Shown here in pieces: positions 27,501-42,000 of a stretch of 64,000 bases of DNA (position 1 is its first letter; the number at the start of each line of letters is the position of its first letter). Under the pieces are notes generated by a model, which was not told the DNA's origin, did not search any database, and saw nothing but the letters and a program-made list of their open reading frames with translations. A program made the translations under genes and the position numbers. Origin of the DNA: Ancistrus triradiatus (lineage: Eukaryota > Chordata > Actinopteri > Siluriformes > Loricariidae); the NCBI GenBank assembly GCA_025084515.1, contig JAJAGP010000560.1, forward strand, positions 186,001 to 250,000, read 5' to 3'.

Positions 27501-27641
27501 AGCATTGTCTCAAAGCAGCTTCACAATTTTAGATTATCTTGCTAAATTTCCCTGAGGGGATCAATAAAGTATTACCTTATCTTAAATTATAAGGCCTATC
27601 CCAAATTGAGCAAGCAAGAACAAGAACAAGTCCCTGAACAT

Positions 27642-27674
<33 letters not shown>

Positions 27675-28054
27675 AGAGAGAGAGAGGAGGGAGGGAGGGA
27701 GGGAGGGGGAGGAGGGCGAGGAGAGGGGGAGAGAGAGAGGAGAGAGAGAGAATCTGAGAGAGGAGAGAGAGAGAGAGACAGAAGGACAGAACAGGGGGAG
27801 TGGCCGTAACGCGGTCGGAAACTTTGCTTCTCCCTTCTTGTCCCCCATCCCTCTCTTTTCTTGTAGAAAGAAAGGGAGGGGGAGAGGGAGGGGGTATGTG
27901 GGTGGAGAGAGGGGGTGGGTAGAGATATAGGATGAGAGATAGAGGGGGGTGAGGAGAGATAGAGAGATTAGAGGAGATAAGATATAGAGAGAGAGATATA
28001 GATATGAGGACAGCCACACCACACACACACACACACACACACATAGATATATAT

Positions 28055-28090
<36 letters not shown>

Positions 28091-29495
28091 AATCTCTAAA
28101 CTCCAGACATTGCAGAATTAAACAGCTGGCCACATTTAGACTAGAGACTGTTGATGTGTTTAGAGACTTGTGCAAGTTGCTGGTTTTTGTGTGTATGACT
28201 TTCCGTTGCTTATTTTTAACAAGCTGCAAATGACATTCCTAAGTGTATGTACGTGTCCTATTGTAAGCAGTATTGCAGTACTGCCTATTGTCCGTTGTCC
28301 CCATTTCTTAGTTTTCTTTTAAGTTTTCTTGTCAAAAGACCCCTTACATTTACATTACAGTAGCATAAAAAGACCATGTGACTATGATAATGTACAGTCG
28401 ACGTCCAGTTGGGGCAATGTGCTGTTTTACAGAAGGTAATGCAGTCAATGAAACAGCGTATACCTGTAGTATGTATAGATGTTCACTAGTTCTTTCATTA
28501 GGGTAGTCCACAATAAAACAGTGATCCTCTGTATCTCCTTCATTAGATCTAATTCATGGGAAACAGTGATGAGTTTGGCTACTGCATTTTTAATTGAGAG
28601 AAAATTAAACAATGAACAGATCTATTGCACAATAGACCATTTCCCAATATTCTTATACTGTACCACAGGTTGATTTCACTCAGATCAATTTGACATCTAA
28701 CAAAACGACCAAATGATATATTCATGTTCAAAGCACAACTTATGCTATTTCGCCCATTGACTTTAGCTGGCAACTCTATTCTGCAAAATGATCTTGGCAA
28801 AATAATTGATGATGCTGTCAGATGTCAGCATTGCTCCTGCATTTACAAGTGCAAGTTTACTCAATCGTGTGCATGTATTCTCTGTCCTGGTGATTTCATA
28901 CTAGCACTGGGATATTCAGCTTTGTTCTGTAAGTTTACAGTCACAGGTATTCAAGCCAACTCTGAAATTACATTACCGACTGTTTTTACTAATGAGAATC
29001 TCTCCTGAACAACGGGGATGATTATTGAAATTAGCTGATGCGTGATTGGAACAGCTGTCTAAGCCCCATTCCCCATGATTGTTCCCCAAGGCAACGACAA
29101 TGCTGACATTCATTAAGAGACCAACCCAGCTTCGCATGGAAAATGAGAGCAAAGCCCATAGTGAATACTGTACTTCTGTGTCACAGTTAGTTCACACAGA
29201 ACAAGCTTTGGGTTTGTGACAGGCTTGTCATCAATATAGTTCTTTTTGAAAGGATTATAAGTGAGTTATACAAATGACTTTTCAAGCATCAGTGAATCAA
29301 ATGTGTTATTTCCATCAGTACTAAGCCCAAAAACAAAACCCAGCCATGATTATGAAAGGTTGTTGCTATTACGCCTTCCCTGTTGTTTAAACTAATCTTT
29401 ACTGAGCCAAAGCTGAGATTTTCAATTAGGTTTATCTATTTTTGTTAGAGCTTTAAGATATCTTGCTTCATTTTAGAAGGCTCCATGTAGTACTG

Positions 29496-29528
<33 letters not shown>

Positions 29529-32500
29529 TAGAAAGTGTCTCCTGCAGAGACTGCGTTGCCGCGTCAAAGATCTGTGTACCCGCGTCCGAGTGTGTCAAGT
29601 TTCATAGTTGTTCATAGTTGAATTACAGTCAGTGCCCTGCCAGGGACCTCAGTGGCAACAAAAAGACATCATATTGCAGCTTGGGGTGTTCAGGGACTGA
29701 GCGTGCTGAATTTTGTGGCAGTAGGTCGAAAACTGACTGAAATACAGTCAGTGCCCTGCCAGTGGCCTGTGCGCCCTGCCAGGGATGTCAGGGCCCCCCC
29801 AAGGGCCTCAAGGGCATCAGATGATGGGTGTTGGTGTGCCCAGGACTAAGCATGACTGAAAACTGACTGAATTATAATCAATGCCATTCCAGAGACCCGT
29901 GTGCCCTGTCAGAGTGTATGAGTCTAAGTGTACCTGGGACCAAGCATGCCGAATTTCATGTTTGCAGCCCAAAAATTGGCCAAATTCTGGGCTTTGGATT
30001 ATAATGATTGCCTTACCCAGGCTTATGTTACCTTTCATAGTCTTGTCATATAGACAAAGTGATAATAAAACCTAATAAACAGCTGCCATGAAGGGATGAA
30101 ATTGGTCACTCACAATGCTTAAGTAAGCCCTACTGTCCAAACTTCCATCCACACGTATCAGAAGACTCAGGGTGTGTCAAGAAAACATTCCCATACCATT
30201 AATCTGCCTCCACTAACCTAAAGTATTGACACTTGTCAAGAAGCATTCATTGATTCAAGATGTTTGCACCAAATTCTGACCCTCCATGATCCTGCTTGAT
30301 CCTGCCATGACCCCCACTTGCACCAAATTCTGACCCTCAGCATGGTGCAACAGAAATCTAGATACATGGCACTCAAACTGGTCATCTGCTGTTACAGCCC
30401 ATCCATGCTATGGAACAATGACTTGTTGTGTTTTTCTCCTCGGACCCCTTTCATAATCATAATGTCCACACGATCTCCTTTCACTAGGTGTTTTTCTGTA
30501 TACTTTTAACACTGTTGCACAAGAAACCCCTACAAGGTTGGCACTTTTTGAAATTCTGGCCCTGGCTAGACTAGCACTGATGGAGTCGCTCTCTTAATTT
30601 TGCCATTCTAATGTGGAGTCGTACTGAAACTGATCCAGAGAAAACTTGCTCACTTGATTTTATGCTGCACTCTGGGATCATGTGTATAGTTCCCATACAG
30701 TGAAGCTCCAGTCGTGAAAGGTCAGGTGTCTCTAATAAAGTGCCCATAAGATATTGACCTACATTCTATGCCTAACTACTGCTGTACAACCGTAACAACA
30801 TTGTGTCTTCTGGCCAATTCAGCTGTCAAACATGATTGGGTGTGTCTCAGGTAGGCGAGGCTGGTCAGGAGATAATTTCTTCATATTGATTCTTTGCTAA
30901 CAGAAATCCCATGAATATGATCACAGTTAAAAGCATGCATTTAGACCTAAGGAATATGTCAGACACCTGCAGTATGTTTAATTATGAAATAAATGTACAA
31001 AAGATGAGGAAAGTCTAATTCCTATAATATCCCATTTTTACAGACTGTACTGTATATTCAGATACTTATACTGAATAATGTAGAGATGAATTTACTTCTA
31101 GCTGCATTATTAATGCCAATGAGTTTAACATACCTGGTTAATTAGCTGAATAAACTTGGTTCATGTAAACCAGCTACAATGAATGGGGCCCTGGCATAAG
31201 TTATACAGGCATGCTCATTTCACATGGCTTTAACAAATGCTACTTATACATTACTGACACTTAAATCTTTTAGTTGCCAAGTTAATGTGTTTCATTTGTC
31301 TTGAAAATGAAGCATGCCTTATTGTCATATAGATTTGTTGGAATATGGATTATTTGTTTAGTTTAGTTAAAATGGTACTCCAGTCTGTCGAATAAGATGA
31401 ATCTATTGATCTTTCACTGATGTGTGTTTTGATATTGATATTTATTTCTTCATTTGTTTATTAAGGGTCCCCCAGGGCCTGCTGGACCAGTTGGACCACA
31501 GGGCATTAAGGTACCGTTTATCTGTATGTTCTTTTAACAAATACAGTGTATCATTCAAATGTAGTCAACAGTATGAAATGTAATGATGTAATAAGAAACA
31601 CAACTATAAATGTATATGCGTTCATGAATCTTCCAGTCAAAAGTGGCACAGTGAAACCCCCGACAGTTAAATGACTAGAGCTTCTGTTATTGCCCTAACA
31701 CTACTATAAAACTAAAATACTTTCCCTACCATCTATCGTTAAACCAAGCAGTCTGTTTGAAGTCATGTTGTTTGCATTAGATAATCAGTGATTATTATCA
31801 CTGTTCAATAAAATGAAAACATATCTGTAACCTGTCTCATTTTAAAGGGTGATCAAGGTCCTCCTGGCCTTCCAGGCCTTGATGGAGAAAGGGTAAGAAC
31901 ATAAATATTTATTGTTGTTCAGCTTCATTAAATTACTTATTGCCTTTAATGACTATATCTGCATGCTGCCCGTACAGTGGGGGAAAAAAGTATTTAGTCA
32001 GTCATTGATTGTGCAAGTTCTCCGACTTAGAAAGATGAGAGAGTTCTGTAATTTTCATTATAGGTACACAACTACGAGAGACAAAATGAGAAAAAAATCC
32101 AGGAAATCACATTGTAGGATTTTTAAAGAATTTAATCGTAAATCATGGTGGAAAATAAGTATTTGGTCACCCATAAACAAGCAAGATTTCTGGCTCTCAC
32201 AGACCTGTAGCTTCTTCTTTAAGAAGCTCTTCTGTCCTCCACTCATTACCTGTATTAATGGCACCTGTTTGACCTCATTATCTGTATAAAAGACACCTGT
32301 CCACAGCCTCAAACAGTCAGACTCCAAACTCAGCTGTGACCAAGACCAAAGAGCTGTCGAAGGACACCAGGAAGAAAATTGTAGACCTGCACCAGGCTGG
32401 GAAGAGTGAATCTACAATAGGCAAGCAGGTTGGTGTGAATAAATCAGCTGTGGGAGCAATTATAAGACATACAAGACCACTGATAATCTCCCTCAATCTG

Positions 32501-35500
32501 GGGCTCCACACAAGATCTCATCCAGTGGGGTCAAAATGATCATGAGAACAGTGAGCAAAATCCCAGAAAGAAATACACGGAGGGACCTGATGATGACCTG
32601 GGACCAATGTAACAAGGCTACCATCTGTAACACACTACGCCAAGAGAGACTCAGATCCTGCAGTGCCAGGCGTGCCCCCCTGCTTAAGCAGTACATGTCC
32701 AGGCCCGTCCTGAAGTTTGCCCAGAGAGCATATGGATGATCCAGAAGAAGATTTGGGGAGAATATCCATGTGGTCAAATGATGAAACCAAAATAGAACTT
32801 TTTGGTGTAAAAACTCAACTTGCCATGTTTGGAGGGAAGAAGAATTTGAGTTGTGTGCCATACCTACTCTGTGAGCATGGGAGTGACAGCATCATGCTTT
32901 TGGGCTGTTTTTCTCTGCAAAGAGGACAGGACGGCTGATCCGTGTTAAGGGAAGAATGAACGGGGCCATGTACCGTGAGATTTTAAGCCAAAACCTCCTT
33001 CCATCAGTGAGAGCAGTGAAGATGGAACATGGCTGGGTCTTCTAACATGACAATGATCCCAAACACACTGCTCGGGCAACGAAGGAGTGGCTCCGTAAAA
33101 AGCATTTCAAGGTCCTGGAGTGGCCTAGCCAGTCTCCAGACCTCAACCCCAAAGAACATTGGTAGAGGGAGTTGAAAGTCCGTGTTGCCCCAAAACATCA
33201 CTGCTCTAGAGGAGATCTGCATGGAGGAATGGGGCAAAATACCAGCTACAGTGTGTGCCAACCTGGTGAAGACTTACAGGAAACGTTTGAGCTCTGTCAT
33301 TGCCAACAAAGGTTATGTTACAAATTATTGAGCTGAACCAAATTTACTGACCAAATACGTATTTTCTACCATAATTTACAATTAAATTCTTTAAAAATCC
33401 TACAATGTGATTGCCTGGATTTTTTTCACATTTTGTCTCTCATAGTTGAAATGTACCTATGATGGAAATTACAGACCTCTCTCATCTTTCTAAGTAGGAG
33501 AACTTGCACAATCAGTGGTTGACTAAATACTTTTTTGCCCCACTGTATAATACTTCTACATACATGGACACTGTTTTTAGGGTCACAAGGGTACAAAAGG
33601 GGACATGGGAATGCCTGGAATGTCTGGAGAGAAGGGAGCAGTAGGGTTGCCTGGATTACCAGTAAGGAATATTTATAATTCAAGATTCCCATCCATATTT
33701 ATAATCTAATGCTCGATAGTAGTTGGTCCTAATACATTAAGATTATTAATATGATTTATGTTGTGATGGTGTGTTTCTAGGGTTTGAATGGTCAGAAAGG
33801 AGATAAGGGTGATACTGGCCTGTCTGGACCTCAAGGACCATCCGTGAGTACAGAAAACACCAGGGGTCAACCTGAGTGAATAATTAACTGTGCAGTACAT
33901 GCCTTCATTAAATATTGTCTTTAACTGTGCATGTCATATTAACAGATTATAGGCCCTCCTGGGGCACCTGGGCCACATGGACCACCTGGTCCAATGGTAA
34001 GTCTAGATGGCCATCTAGTTATATTCTCAATACTCATTTGTATTTAGTTTGAATAATTGTATAATAAACACAGACAACTTAATCATTTCGTATTGTGTCT
34101 TTGAGATGTTCTGTGATAAACCTCAAACAAATAAACCTTCTAATGACATTTATAGAGTTACAGTGTGGAAATATTTATTACACTGATCTAAATCAATGAC
34201 TTTACTTATCAGCGTATCTATACCAGGAGATACTATAAAATATATGTACTGAGTGTGTAGATTAGATAAACCTTTGTAAGTTTCTCATATGGGCTTACTA
34301 CACTTTACAATTTGTTTGCCATTCTCAGACCAGCTGAAATGATATAAAGAGCAGTAATAGCCAGTCTTTTATTGTTGGTTTGTGTGTTTTTTTCCAGGGT
34401 CCACATGGTTTTCCTGGACCAAAGGTAAATCCTTAAATAGCGCACTGTCGCGTTAAATGGCACATTAATGCCATGTAATATAACTTCGTTATATTGAGTT
34501 AAAGTTATTGCATGTTTTATAAAGTGCCTTTAAATGAGCCTAAATACAATCTAAACATTCAGTCAGCTCCAGAATTATTGATGTTCTTTGTAAATAAAAC
34601 AAGCTATGAGGAATATCTTTGTGGTGAATTAGCTTAGTTTAACAATGAATGTGAAGGAAAAACTAACCATTACAGTGGAGCAAAAAAGTATTTAGTCAGC
34701 CACTGATTGTGCAAGTTCTCCTACTTAGAAAGATGAGAGAGGTCTGTAATTTTCATCATAGGTACACTTCAACTATGAGAGACAAAATGAGAGAAACAAT
34801 CCAGGAAATCACATTGTAGAATTTTTAAATAATTTAATTAATAAGTATTTGGTCAATAACAAAAGTTCAGCTCAATAATTTGTAACATAACCTTTGTTGG
34901 CAATGACAGAGGTCAAACATTTCCTGTAAGTCTTCACCAGGTTGGCACACACTGTAGCTGGTATTTTGGCCCATTCCTCCATGCAGATCTCCTCTAGAGC
35001 AGTGATGTTTTGGGGCTGTCACTGGGCAACATGGACTTTCAACTCCCTCCACACATTTTATATGGGGCTGAGGTCTGGAGAATGACTAGGCCACTCCAGG
35101 ACCTTGAAATGGTTTTTATGGAGCCACTTCTTCGTTGCCCGAGCGGTGTTTGGGATCATTGTCATGCTGGAAGACCCAGCCACATTCCATCTTCAATGCT
35201 CTCACTGATGGAAGGAGGTTTTGGCTTAAAATCTCACGATACATGGCCCCGTTCATTCTTCACTTAACATGGATCAGGTAACGAGTGGAGGACAGAAGAG
35301 CTTCTTAAAGAAGAAGTTACAGGTCTGTGACAGTCAGAAATCTTGTTTGTTTGTGGGTGACCAAATACTTATTTTCCATCATGATTTACAATTAAATTCT
35401 TTAAAAATCCTGCAGTGTGATTTCCTGTTTTTTTTTTTCTCATTTTGTCTCTCATAGTTGAAGTGTACCTATGATGAAAATTACAGACCTCTCTCATCTT

Positions 35501-36016
35501 TCTAAGTAGGAGAACCTGCACAATCAATGGCTGACTGTAATGTACTCTGAAATATCAGTAAAAGCCTTTATCAATACTATTGAAGCCATAAATTTCTTAT
35601 AATAACATAACTGAATCTTGTTGTTATTAATATGTTTTAAGTGGTCATTCACAACTTTGTTTCACTTGGGACAAATATAAGGTTAGTAGCTAAAATTAGA
35701 CACCACCTTCACATAAATGTAGAAAGCATACAGAAAGTACTGTATACGCTTTCTTCATGTGCATGAATACAGTACTTCAGACATTTTTGATCCATCTGTA
35801 GCAGGGGTGCCAGTAATTCTGAAGCTGACTGTAGCTGAGAAAATGTTATGGTCTTTCTGATAGGCTCAACATGGGCTGTATAGGATTTGAACTCACAGCC
35901 TTCCATTCATTAGCATAGAACCTTAACCACTAAGCCGGTGTTACTAGCATTTAACTCTCATCTCTTTCACGTGGTTTTCATTAACCTTTTTAGATAAAGC
36001 TGGGTGATTATGAGAA

Positions 36017-36068
<52 letters not shown>

Positions 36069-39000
36069 TATATAGACACTGCAAGCAATAAACCCAAGTG
36101 TCGGGTCATTTTTAAACCAGGTTTGTTCAATTGATTTAAGAGTATAGTTTTTTTTAAAGAATTTAGTTAACTTTAGACTTTAAGATTATATTATCAAGAC
36201 ATAACTTACAACTGAGTGAATGCTGGTTGTTGTTTCTCGAGTTGACTGATGACTGGACATAATCTGTTTCCAATCACCATTCAAATTGTAAGAAGCAGAA
36301 TGAAGCACTATGCATTATGGCATAGCTACATTGAATGGCCACTTTATTAGAGGCACCCTTCTAGTAGCACGTTGGACCTCCTTTGACCTTCAGAACGACA
36401 GCAGTTGTTCATGGCATAAATGCCACTAGGTGTTGAAATCGTATTGCAGGAATATTGACCATTGATAGCTACCTGCAGTTGGTGCAGATTAGATGGAGGT
36501 ACTAACATGCCTTGAACAAACAGTACTACCTCGTGTCAGAGATGCTCTATATGATTAAGATCTGGGGGACTGTGAAGGTCAGGGAAGCGAGAACAACTTA
36601 ATTTTATATTCCAGAAATGAGTCAGTGACTAAACAATTCTTGTGGCATGGTGCATTGTAATTCTGAAAGTGTCCTACTGCTGTAGGCCAAACAGCCGCCA
36701 TGAAAGGGATGAACTTGGTCAGCCACAATGCTTAGGTAATGCCTACTGTCCAAACGTTTATCCAAAGGTACACCATCACTCCACCTCCACTCCACTAACC
36801 TGAACTGTTGACACCTGACAGGAAAGGTTTATTGATTCATACTGCTGTGCCAAATTCTGACCCTCTCATCAGCATAGTGCAACAGAAATCTGGCTTTATC
36901 TTTATCTTTTTTATCTGGCTATATCTTTGTTGTGCCCCCTAGAGCCTTGACTTTCTGTTTCCCTCAGACAGTAATGGCTCTCAAACTGGTCTTCTGCTGA
37001 TATAGCCCATCCGTGCTAAGGAATACCAAGTTGTGAATTCAGACATGTTATTTGGAGCAGCAACATTGTATTTGGCTGCAATGCCTGTTTTTCAGACCAG
37101 TCCTTGACATCCTCCTTTGACCTCTTTCGTCAACACGTTTACCTCCACAGGATCCCTTTTGCTGGATGCCTTTCCTGAATCACAATATTTTTCGTATACT
37201 CTTTAGACCATTGCACAAGAAAACTCCACAAGGTTGACAGTTTTTGAAATACTGGCCCCAGCTAGTCTATTATCGATGAGCATGCCTCGTTCGCCCATGT
37301 CCAGATGTCAGATCTCTACATTTTGCCATTCTAACGTGGATTCGCAGTGAATCTGATCCACAGAAAACTTGCTCTTTTTCTGTACTCTTGAGGTCACGTC
37401 TAATTTCCATAAAGGGAAGCCCCAATCATGATAAGGCAGATGTTTCTAATAAAGTGGCGACTCGGTGTATGTGAGAATAGTGTACGTCAGTTGTACATTA
37501 AAGTGCAAGTAAAGTAATGTACTGCCTTCACCAGGGAATACGATTGTCCACTGAGAATTCGTACAGCACTACAAAATGGCGACCACCCTAAATAGAAATA
37601 ATGGTCAAAGAATAGGGAACTAATTCAGACATCTGTAATTTCAACCACACTCACTGCTAACAGGAAAGAAAGACAGTGAGACTGTGATTTCACGTGCAGT
37701 GGATATATCAGTAATATACAGTATTTAAAGAAAGTTAATCAATTCAATGAACATTACTTTATTACCCAGCTTCACTTGAGAAAAAGAATCCTCCACTAAA
37801 CCAAGCTGCTCCTCTACATTTAGGGAGAATCAGGTTTGCCTGGTTTGAAGGGAGCACGAGGGGAGCCTGGGCATAAGGGTGACCGAGGACCCCTGGGTCT
37901 CCCTGTAAGTAGCCTACTTGAAAGCTGTGCATGCTGACTTTTCAAAGCTCAAGTCTCAAACCTGCAGCCTTTAATCAACATCCCCCACTGCTTTTCCCCA
38001 CATTTCCTATTGTGCTCATATTCCAGATTTATGTTTAGTTGCTCACACGTCCTTTTCTGTGTTCTCTTTTGCCATCAGTCTCTTGTTCTGTCCACCTTAT
38101 ATGCTGGTGTAATGTCCATATAGTTTTACTGACTGTGTGTTTAACAAATTAATTGACAATTTTTTGTGTTCATCATGTACTAATCCCCGTGTTCATGTCA
38201 CTCATACTTCCATAAACGCACAGGGAGCATCTGGCTTGGACGGCAAGCCTGGATTAAGGGTGAGTCTAATATGACCAAGCTGCAACGCCCAGCTATATTC
38301 TTCTTGAGACTTAAGAAATACAAAATGGATACGCTGTAATTAGGAGGTTGACAACGGAGTGTCAATTCAATGCTATTTTCAATGTTTTTAATGTAAAGGT
38401 TCAAAATAAAATTTCAATAAAAGGCCAGCAGCCCACTTGAAATCCCTGTTTGTCTGCTGATGAGTGTAAAATTAACACAGAATTAACACCCACTCATCTA
38501 TTAACATATCGTCATTCATCTTATCACTATATTTGCTTTGTGATGGGCATTTGCATGAAAAATGCCACGTCCATGTCAAATAATTTTGGCTTTTGGGTTT
38601 AGAGGAATGGTAAAGTCTGTTTCTGACTGCTTGCAGATGAAGACATGAATACTTCAAGTAATCATTTCTGTACTTTTGCTTGCAGGGCATGGATGGTCCA
38701 GTTGGTGCTTCTGGCCCTGCTGGTCCTAAAGGAGATAGTGTAAGTTTGATATAGTGGGGGCTCATGTTTAGTTTTAACTTAAATTTTGATTAACTTTGCA
38801 ATATACAGTCCTCTCCACATTTTTGACACCTCTGGTAAAGAAGATTGGCTTATTCACAGACTGAAAAAATGAGAAAAATCTCCTTTTTTTTTCCAAAAAG
38901 GCTTATTTTATAATAAAGTGTTGAAAAATCTCTTGTAATAATAAAATGAGTAATGGACTGAAAGTGAAAAGTGAAAGCAACACTTACTCTATTGATGAAC

Positions 39001-42000
39001 TAGCATAGCTGCTAAGCTAACTGCAGCCTGTGTTCTGAAGCATTGGATTCTTGTTTTGCTTTCAGTTAGCTCTTATAAACTAACCTTTTTAGGAGCCATG
39101 GAGACTTATTTGCATTAAGAATACACTACTGTAGAGGTAAAAACAAAGAAAAAGGCAATTAAAATAGCGGAGATCTCTGGACAACCGCCGTTGTGAATCT
39201 GAATCACTCTGTACTGAATCGTGAATCACGTTTTGACTGAAATGAGTCATGCGGCTCGACTCCTCATACAAGTTTAAGCAAGTAAGCAGAGTAGCGAGCA
39301 AATGACGAGAACCGACACAAAATTTTCTAGTCAAAATGTGTCGAGAACCGAGATAGAGTCCCGAGATGGTCGAGAATCGAGGTACCACTGTATGTCAGTT
39401 TCTCTTCCTTTGTGCTGTGTGTACAGACAAAACCCATCTCGATATACTCTGCCATTAAGAACACAAATATCTGTGCAAATGCAGTCTGTATCCCCCATTC
39501 TGTCATTTGAAAATGTGAACTTTACCCATACACAAGGAACCATGGATATTCAGTTCCACCATTTCCCCAACTGTGACTTAATAAAATTAATAAAAATACT
39601 GGCTAAACCAGTAACACTGCCTAGTAATGTCAAGAGTGAAAATTAAAAGCAACAACAAACTTTCATACATGTACATAGTACGCTGAGCTTCTTCAATATC
39701 TAAATATTTAATATCAGATTATTTTGTATCACATATCATATGTGTATTCACGTTATTAATATTTAATATTTCAACACCATGTACTTGTAGATTTCTCTAA
39801 GAGGAAAAATGAGCATACAGCAAACAGTATAAGATTTGTCACTAGGTTGTTTATCTATGTTGAAACTAGATATTGCTGAACTTTATCCATGTCTATCTGA
39901 ACTATATCTTTTTAGTTATATCATGACTCCTTTTAAATGTACTTGTGACAGGGTGAGAAAGGTTCTGATGGTGAGCCTGGACCAAGAGGACCATATGGAT
40001 TACCTGTAAGTCGGTCTGTGTATTTTGACTACAGATTAGTCAGTGAAGATCTAAGAACTAAATGTAGTTATATCACTGTACATTTGTAAATTAAATCATG
40101 TACAATGACGTTTCTTCCAGGGTTCTGCTGGGACACCTGGCTTGGATGTAAGTTGATTCAAACAGCAAGTCCACCATTCTAAGCATTATAAGACATTGTT
40201 TTACTGTTTATTTGGTTTTTGCTTTGTAATACCACAGTATTTGTCACTCACGTTATGCAGCCCTCAGTAATTAGGCCTCTGGGCATGAATAATTATGTGA
40301 AGTTGTATTTTGCAGGGGTTACCAGGCTTAAGGGGAGAGAAGGGCGACGTGGGGGAAAGAGGAGAAAAGGTGACCATAATATAGATGTGTGCTCAGGGAA
40401 CCTTTCAGCTAATCTCCTGATTGGAAGATCTGGTGTCAATGGACCCTAAAATATTACGTCACAGACAAAAGCGTGTATTCCAACGTATTTAAACCCTGAC
40501 AATTGCATTTGAGCTATAGTGTTCTGTGTATTTTCTGGATTATCAATTGGCAACGCAATCATTTAGTAGTTTAGCTCTGACTCAAACTATTAAAATCTAT
40601 GTAATCATTCAACATTTCATTTTTCACACCATTTTATCACCTCATACCCATTTGATCCAACTTGGAACATCAAAAACACATCCAACACAACAAAGATTTC
40701 AAGTATAGTCCATTGACAGCAGGAGTTTCTGTTCAAACAAACCTGCATTTCCTTTAGTTTCTGCTCTCATGCATGCTGGTCATTCATTTCATTGCTCTAC
40801 TACCTGTATCTTTGTTTTTTAGTTTCTAATCCCATCTTTGACCCTGGGCGGTTTTATGCCTTATTTAATGTCATGGAATGTGCTAGACATTTTAATCGGA
40901 GAGTATAGTATTGCAGCTTTTTTGCTGAATTCAATGTCTTACAAAAATAAAAATAAAAACTATTTAGACTTTGCCCTGTTTAGTAAAAACAGTTAACTGT
41001 TGGTAAATTATGAAACGAAATTGAGATTATCTGTTTATGTCGTTTGTGTCTTACTGTTTAACGCCCCTCTGAAAAATAATTACAAAAATAAAATGAATTG
41101 AAAGCTAAGCTATGTGGAATAATATATTTTTAAATGATCAATATTTTAATGCCACAGAATCTTACTGCATTGGCTTCTCCTCACCTATGTGATCATGACA
41201 AACTATCAAAAACTACCAGGATCTATGATAATTCATAATACTATTAATGAGTTGGAAATATCTTCCTGCTTTATCAGCTAACTGCTCATAAACTGCTTTA
41301 CTGAGCACTTGGCAGTTTATTTGATAGCATCTTTCAAAATCTGTAAAAATTCTACTTTGAAAGAAGTGCACCTGTAAGGGTTGTGCCAGATGCGATCAGA
41401 GAGTGGCAGAACTATTGTACTGTAGAGGAACTGGCATTAGTTTAAAGCTACTGTATTGAATGTGTATGTGAGAGAAAGAAGACAGAAAGAAGCATTTGAG
41501 TGTTAATTGAAACAGAAAACAGAGATTGAAGAAAGAAAAACAGTTGGATAATAGTACATGAATTATTATAAACAAAAATAATAATTAAAAAGGCATTTCA
41601 TTTAAAATTGTCAACGTCTTATTTATATTCATGATTTATTTTTCTCAGATTCCATGACATCATTTGCAGACTTTTTAAAATCCTGCTAGCTACTTATGTA
41701 TACAGTTTGTTGCCTGGTTTAGGTCCTGCCAATTAATTTCAAGAAAACTGTATCCCTTCCACAGAGACAACTACACACAGTATTGTGTTTAGGAACTTTC
41801 AAACTGCCTCCACATGCATTACATTCATGAATCAATCTCATTTATCATTGTTTCCATTAAATTCACTCATTTTGGCCAGTTGATAGTATCATTACTCTCC
41901 TTACCAAATTAAAACATCGATATACAAACAAAGATGGCCCCTAGTTATATTTTACAATGTTATATGAAGAGGCACAAGATCTTGTGCGTTGCCAAAAACC

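Noticed and set aside
27582..28229. 215-codon minus-strand open frame
   Set aside because: Translation of the compound microsatellite (Ser-Leu-Pro and Tyr-Ile runs); not a gene.
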